Assembly (NCBI RefSeq): GCF_000418325.1
Contig: NC_021658.1
Span: 1,054,001 to 1,118,000 of the forward strand
Reading direction: 5' to 3'
DNA length: 64,000 nt
From: Sorangium cellulosum So0157-2
GTDB lineage: Bacteria; Myxococcota_A; Polyangia; Polyangiales; Polyangiaceae
Made by a program: the position numbers and the translations under genes. Positions 60,749 through 64,000 of the stretch are shown here, piece by piece. Position 1 is the first letter of the stretch; the number at the start of each line of letters is the position of its first letter. The notes under the pieces are model-generated. The model saw only the letters and a program-made list of their open reading frames with translations, searched no databases and was not told where the DNA came from.

Positions 60749-63550
60749 TCACTGCTGCTGGTTGATGGCGATATGCCCCGGCGCCGGTGCGCGGGACGAG
60801 AGCGCCCTCGCCGCCGCGTCGAGGGCCCTCGGATCCGCGCTGAAGCGCGTGATCAGGGTGATCGTGCGCGTTCCGTCGCCGAGTTGGTGCTTGATGAAGC
60901 TCGAGAGTGTGCCTGACGGGCCGACGTCGACGTACCGGCGGACCCTGTAGGCCTCGAGCTTGTCAACGGCGCGGGAAAACAAGGCCGGTGCCCGGCACGC
61001 GCGCCACAGCGTGTCGGCGTTGACCTCGGGCAGGAAGCCTCCCGCCGCGGGGGAGAGCGTGGCGATGCGCGGACGCCTGAGCGCGAGCCGGCCCGCGAAG
61101 CGCCGGAAAGGGACCTCGATGTCATCCATCAGCGACGAGTGCAGGGCGTGGTGGATCGGGAGCGGGAACGTCACGATGCCGAGCGCCTGCAATCCCCGCG
61201 CAGCCTCGGCGATCCGGGGTGCGGGGCCGCTGACGACGAAGTGCCGCTGGAAGCTGATGCCGGCGAGCTCGCAGCCGAAGAACAAGGACGGATGGCGCTC
61301 GATGATCTCGTGGCTGTCGAAGATCGCGAGCATCGCGCCTCGACGCGCGCGCTCGTCGAGGAGGCGGGCCTGCTCGATCGCCAGCGCGAGGCCGTCCTCG
61401 AGGGAGAGGGCGCCCGCGGCGACCGCGGCCGCGTACTCGCCGACACCGTAGCCGAGCACGGCGTCGGGGCGGACCCCGCGCACCTCGAGGGCGCGCGTCA
61501 GCGCGCAGCCCACGGCAAAGAGCGCGGGGTTCGAGTGGAGCACCTGATCGAATGGAGCGAACGGCTTCGCCGCCCGGTAGAGGATCTCGACGAGCGAGCC
61601 GCCGATGCGCGGCGCAGCGAGCGCGGAGCACTGGTCCATGACCGCCCGGAATGCGGCATCCTGCTCGTAGAGCCCTGCGCCCATCGCGAAGTATTGCGAG
61701 CCCTGCCCCGTGTAGAGGAACACGACTCCATCGCGCGGCAGCGAGGGCTGCGGCAGCGGCGCAGGAGCGACGTCGCGCGGCAGCGAGGGCTGCGGCAGCG
61801 GCGCAGGAGCGACGTCGCGCGGCAGCGAGGACTGCCGCAGCGGCGCAGGAGCGACGTCGCGCGCAGGTGCATCGATCGGCAGCGGCTCCTTGCGGATCTC
61901 GACGATGAGGCGGGTGAGGACGTCGCCCGGGCCGATCTCCTCGAACTCGGCTTCCGGCGACGCGAGCAGGTACGAGACCGTCTCGTACCAGCGCACGGGG
62001 CTCGTGATCTGACGCACCAGGAGGTCGCGGATCCCCGCCTCGTCATCGGGGTAGGGTCGCGCCGTGCAGTTCGCGATGACCGGGATCCGCGGCCTCACGA
62101 AGCGGAAGCCGGCCACGAACGCGGAGAAGTCGCGCTGGGCTTGCTCCATGTAGCGCGAGTGGAACGCCGCGCTCACGTTCAGCGGCACGTAGCGGGCCTT
62201 CGCCGCCGTGAGCACGGGGCCCGCCTGCTGGATGTCCTCGATGGCGCCGGCGAGCACCGTCTGGCGCGGGCTGTTGAGGTTGACCGCCTCGACTCTGCCA
62301 AGGCCCGCCCTCTCGAGCGTACGGCGGATCTCCTCCAGCGGCAGCCCGATCACCGCGGCCATGCCTCCGCCCTTGGCCTGGCTCATCAGCTCGCCGCGAC
62401 GGCGCACCAGGCGGACACCGGTCGCGAAGTCGAAGACCCCCGCCGCGAAGAGCGCGGTGTACTCGCCGAGGCTATGGCCAGCGACCGCGTCGGGCGGCGC
62501 CCCCGGCTTGTCGAGGCGCGCCAGGTACGAAAGCGCGCTGACGACGAACACCGCGGGCTGGGTGTACTGCGTGAGGCGAAGCTCGCGTTGCGGATCCTCC
62601 AGGCAGAGCCGGCGGAGCGAGTAGCCGAGGATCTCCTCGGCCTCGGCCAGCTGATGCGGGAAGGCGTCGAACAGCGCCTTGCCCATGCCCTTGGATTGCG
62701 AGCCCTGCCCAGGAAATACGAAGATCTTGCGCATTTGCCGTGTGTCCCTGGCCGCCGCTCCGCTTGCGTCTCGATGGCGGCTCCTGCTGCTCGCAAGCGC
62801 CGGCGCGAGGTCCTCCGCGATTGCCTGCACGACCGCCGCGCGCTCGCTGTTCACGAAGAAGTGATCCCCATCGACCATGCGCAGGCGGAACGGGCCCTCG
62901 ACGTGCTCCTGCCACGCGCGGAGCTCGGCGACGCTGGCGTGCGGGTCGCGCTCGCCGCCGAAGGCGCTGGCCGGGCAACGAAGCTTGGGCCCGGGTTCGA
63001 AGACGTACGTATGCAGCATGGCCAGATCGGCGCGCAGCGTCGGGAGGAAGAGGCGGAGCAGCTCCGGGTCGTTCCGGACCGCATCCGGCATCCCGCCGTA
63101 CGTGCCCTGGAGCGCAGCGGTGAGCTCGGCGTCCGGCAGCGTGTACTGAATCGTTGTCCGGGGCAGCACGTGCGGCGCCCCGCGGCCCGACACGAACAGG
63201 TGCAGCGGCTCTTGCCGATACCGAGCGCGGACGCGCCGCACGGTCTCGAAGGCGAGAAGGCTCCCCATGCTGTGCCCGAAGACGGCGAAGGGCCGATCGA
63301 GGAGCGGCGCCATCGCGCCGACGATCTCGTCGACCAGCGGAAGGAGCCGCTCGGCGGGCTGCTCCTTGAAGCGGTTTTCGCGGCCGGGGAGCTGGACCGG
63401 GACCACATCCACGCCGGGCAGGGCCTCTGCCCAGCGCGCGTACATCAACGCGCCCTTCCCGGCATAGGGGAAACAGAAGAGGCGAACCTGCGCGTCCGGC
63501 CGCGCGTGCACGCGATAGAACCAAGGGCTGTCCTTCAGATCTCCGTTCAT
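60749..63550 (-). CDS. trans-acting type II thioesterase - acyltransferase - AT-like (AH-type, no Ser) protein
   Basis: A 933-residue three-domain protein. Residues 1-265 are a type II thioesterase with GHSMGS (Ser 94) and a DGDHFFVN histidine. Residues about 273-555 are a complete AT: FPGQGSQ, GHSLGEY (Ser 360), the RRRGELM arginine that binds the malonyl carboxylate, and AAFHS. This is the likely malonyl-CoA supplier for all AT-less modules. Residues about 605-915 are a second AT-like domain with YTGQGSQ and a later HHALHSSLM, but the nucleophile elbow is GYGVGEY with Gly 702 (codon 61445-61447) in place of Ser, and the malonyl-binding Arg is Gln (IEQARLL), as in acyl hydrolase (PedC-type) branches. 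The start is taken at ATG 63550, which has GGAG six bases upstream; GTG 63592 would add 14 residues. The AT1-AT2 linker holds a 42-bp triple repeat. Confidence 0.94.
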   Translation of the reverse strand: MNGDLKDSPWFYRVHARPDAQVRLFCFPYAGKGALMYARWAEALPGVDVVPVQLPGRENRFKEQPAERLLPLVDEIVGAMAPLLDRPFAVFGHSMGSLLAFETVRRVRARYRQEPLHLFVSGRGAPHVLPRTTIQYTLPDAELTAALQGTYGGMPDAVRNDPELLRLFLPTLRADLAMLHTYVFEPGPKLRCPASAFGGERDPHASVAELRAWQEHVEGPFRLRMVDGDHFFVNSERAAVVQAIAEDLAPALASSRSRHRDASGAAARDTRQMRKIFVFPGQGSQSKGMGKALFDAFPHQLAEAEEILGYSLRRLCLEDPQRELRLTQYTQPAVFVVSALSYLARLDKPGAPPDAVAGHSLGEYTALFAAGVFDFATGVRLVRRRGELMSQAKGGGMAAVIGLPLEEIRRTLERAGLGRVEAVNLNSPRQTVLAGAIEDIQQAGPVLTAAKARYVPLNVSAAFHSRYMEQAQRDFSAFVAGFRFVRPRIPVIANCTARPYPDDEAGIRDLLVRQITSPVRWYETVSYLLASPEAEFEEIGPGDVLTRLIVEIRKEPLPIDAPARDVAPAPLRQSSLPRDVAPAPLPQPSLPRDVAPAPLPQPSLPRDGVVFLYTGQGSQYFAMGAGLYEQDAAFRAVMDQCSALAAPRIGGSLVEILYRAAKPFAPFDQVLHSNPALFAVGCALTRALEVRGVRPDAVLGYGVGEYAAAVAAGALSLEDGLALAIEQARLLDERARRGAMLAIFDSHEIIERHPSLFFGCELAGISFQRHFVVSGPAPRIAEAARGLQALGIVTFPLPIHHALHSSLMDDIEVPFRRFAGRLALRRPRIATLSPAAGGFLPEVNADTLWRACRAPALFSRAVDKLEAYRVRRYVDVGPSGTLSSFIKHQLGDGTRTITLITRFSADPRALDAAARALSSRAPAPGHIAINQQQ
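61731..61856 (-). repeat. three 42-bp tandem units in the AT1-AT2 linker
   Basis: Units lie at 61731-61772, 61773-61814 and 61815-61856. The first two are identical over 42 bases and the third differs at two positions. Read on the minus strand they encode three copies of the 14-residue RDVAPAPLxQxSLP, ending at the RDGVVFLY start of the second AT-like domain. Near-identity at the DNA level points to very recent expansion. Confidence 0.93.
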
Positions 63551-63797
63551 GTCCAGCTCCGTGTGAGCCCCCCGCGGCAATCTCTCCTGCACCCTCCGGT
63601 GCCGTCGCCGGAAGTGACGACCGTGCTCTCGTCAACAAGGCGAGTCCGTCCCGGGCGCCCAGCGGCGGGCGCGAGCTCGACCAGGACGGCACAGCGCCTC
63701 AGGATAGCGCACGCGGATGACAATGGCGGCTCGGTTAGGAAGTGAATGTCACGAATGGACGCGTTGCCGCCATCGCCACGACACCCAACGCCGTCAG

Positions 63798-63817
63798 GCG
63801 CCGATCGCGATCGGCGC
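63798..63817. promoter_or_regulatory. perfect 20-bp palindrome, possible operator
   Basis: The sequence GCGCCGATCGCGATCGGCGC is its own reverse complement over all 20 bases with no spacer. It sits about 250 bases upstream of the thioesterase-AT start. It could be a dimeric regulator site, but GC-rich DNA produces such palindromes more easily, so the role is uncertain. Confidence 0.35.
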
Positions 63818-63860
63818 GGTCCGGCGTGTCCGCGGCACGCCCTTGGGAGCCGGAGAGCGT

Positions 63861-63902
63861 CCGGCGAGTCCGCGCGGCGGCGTGATCGCGGGACCTCGCC
63901 GG
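63861..63902 (-). terminator. candidate hairpin terminator after the partial minus-strand gene
   Basis: An 8-bp inverted repeat (CCGGCGAG at 63861-63868, CTCGCCGG at 63895-63902) continues into an imperfect inner stem (TCCGCG against CGCGGGA). It begins 16 bases beyond the stop codon of the partial minus-strand frame. No run of T follows on the transcribed side, so it is only a candidate. Confidence 0.3.
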
Positions 63903-63918
63903 GCCGCGGCTCCGGCCG

Positions 63919-64000
63919 TCAGAAGAAGCGCAGGGCGCGCTTGCTCTTCTCTTCGACGACGACGACGACGATCGACCCGGCGGGGGAGGTGCCGGATGTC
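63919..64000 (-). CDS. C-terminal fragment of an unidentified protein (cut by window edge)
   Basis: Reading from the right edge on the minus strand, one frame encodes 26 residues ending in VVVVVEEKSKRALRFF before TGA at 63921-63919. The codons are strongly GC-ending and look like the real genes around it. The family cannot be told from so little sequence. The gene would be transcribed in the same direction as the thioesterase-AT gene and separated from it by the non-coding interval. Confidence 0.45.
   Translation of the reverse strand, partial: TSGTSPAGSIVVVVVEEKSKRALRFF

Larger units (their letters stand above)
63551..63918. other. non-coding interval upstream of the thioesterase-AT gene
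   Basis: These 368 bases show no convincing gene. The part nearest the AT gene start (about 63690-63780) has more A and T than its surroundings, as expected for a promoter/operator region of the minus-strand operon, but I could not identify a convincing -35/-10 pair. The interval holds a perfect 20-bp palindrome and a GC-rich hairpin, listed separately. Confidence 0.6.

Noticed and set aside
63551..63592. Longer thioesterase-AT protein starting at GTG 63592
   Set aside because: ATG 63550 has a well-spaced GGAG and the 14 extra residues show no TE homology.
61139..63745. Plus-strand open frame of 868 codons opposite the thioesterase-AT gene
   Set aside because: The minus strand encodes TE and AT motifs throughout; the plus-strand frame is a shadow and even the 42-bp repeat is meaningful only on the minus strand.
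63742..63752. Short dyad GTGA-N3-TCAC in the non-coding interval
   Set aside because: Four-base arms are expected by chance, and the spacing does not fit a CRP-type site.

Overview
The window is almost entirely one biosynthetic locus: the downstream part of a very large trans-acyltransferase (trans-AT) modular polyketide synthase (PKS). Four colinear plus-strand PKS genes are followed by two plus-strand tailoring or accessory genes. Facing them on the minus strand are a small beta-rich protein and a stand-alone thioesterase-AT-AT protein. Very high GC with strongly GC-biased third positions, giant multimodular trans-AT PKS genes and long Ala/Pro/Glu-rich interdomain linkers suggest a myxobacterium of the Sorangium/Polyangium type; this taxonomic call is inference. 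No tRNA, rRNA, CRISPR array or insertion sequence was seen.

Layout. 1-4410: 3' part of PKS gene A (KR-ACP, then KS-FMO). 4407-22400: PKS gene B (ACP, KS0-DH*-cMT-ACP, KS-KR-ACP, KS-ECH-ACP, KS-DH-KR-cMT-ACP). 22397-42613: PKS gene C (KS-DH-ACP, KS-DH-KR-ACP, KS-KR-ACP, KS0-oMT-ACP, KS-KR-cMT-ACP). 42610-55902: PKS gene D (KS-KR-ACP, KS-DH-KR-ACP, KS-KR-ACP-TE). 55899-58904: class-3 lipase fused to an ABC1/UbiB-type atypical kinase. 58906-60342: flavin monooxygenase/epoxidase. 60364-60726 (minus): small unknown protein. 60749-63550 (minus): type II thioesterase-AT-AT. 63551-63918: non-coding. 63919-64000 (minus): probable C-terminal end of another gene.

How it works together. None of the 13 KS domains visible has an AT in its module, so malonyl units must be loaded in trans; the first AT of the minus-strand protein is the obvious supplier. 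Two KS domains lack the HGTGT histidine and should only pass the chain on, leaving 11 elongations in the window. Reading modules in order, inferred chemistry is: an incoming beta-hydroxyacyl chain; a beta-keto extension acted on by an embedded flavin monooxygenase; alpha-methylation in a non-elongating module; a beta-hydroxy unit; a beta-branch finished by an embedded PksI-like decarboxylating enoyl-CoA hydratase; an alpha-methyl enoyl unit; a DH-only module; an enoyl unit; a hydroxyl that is O-methylated in the next KS0-oMT module; an alpha-methyl-beta-hydroxy unit; a beta-hydroxy unit; an enoyl unit; a final beta-hydroxy unit; then release or lactonisation by the terminal TE. The compound is not one I can name. 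The loading module and the rest of the beta-branching cassette (HMG synthase, ECH1, donor ACP) must lie outside the window.

The most unusual points are the split KS-FMO//ACP module with locally low GC feeding a doubly crippled KS0-DH*-cMT module, the lipase-ABC1 kinase fusion translationally coupled to the assembly line, a second AT domain that lacks its nucleophilic serine, and recent-looking in-frame minisatellites in several interdomain linkers.
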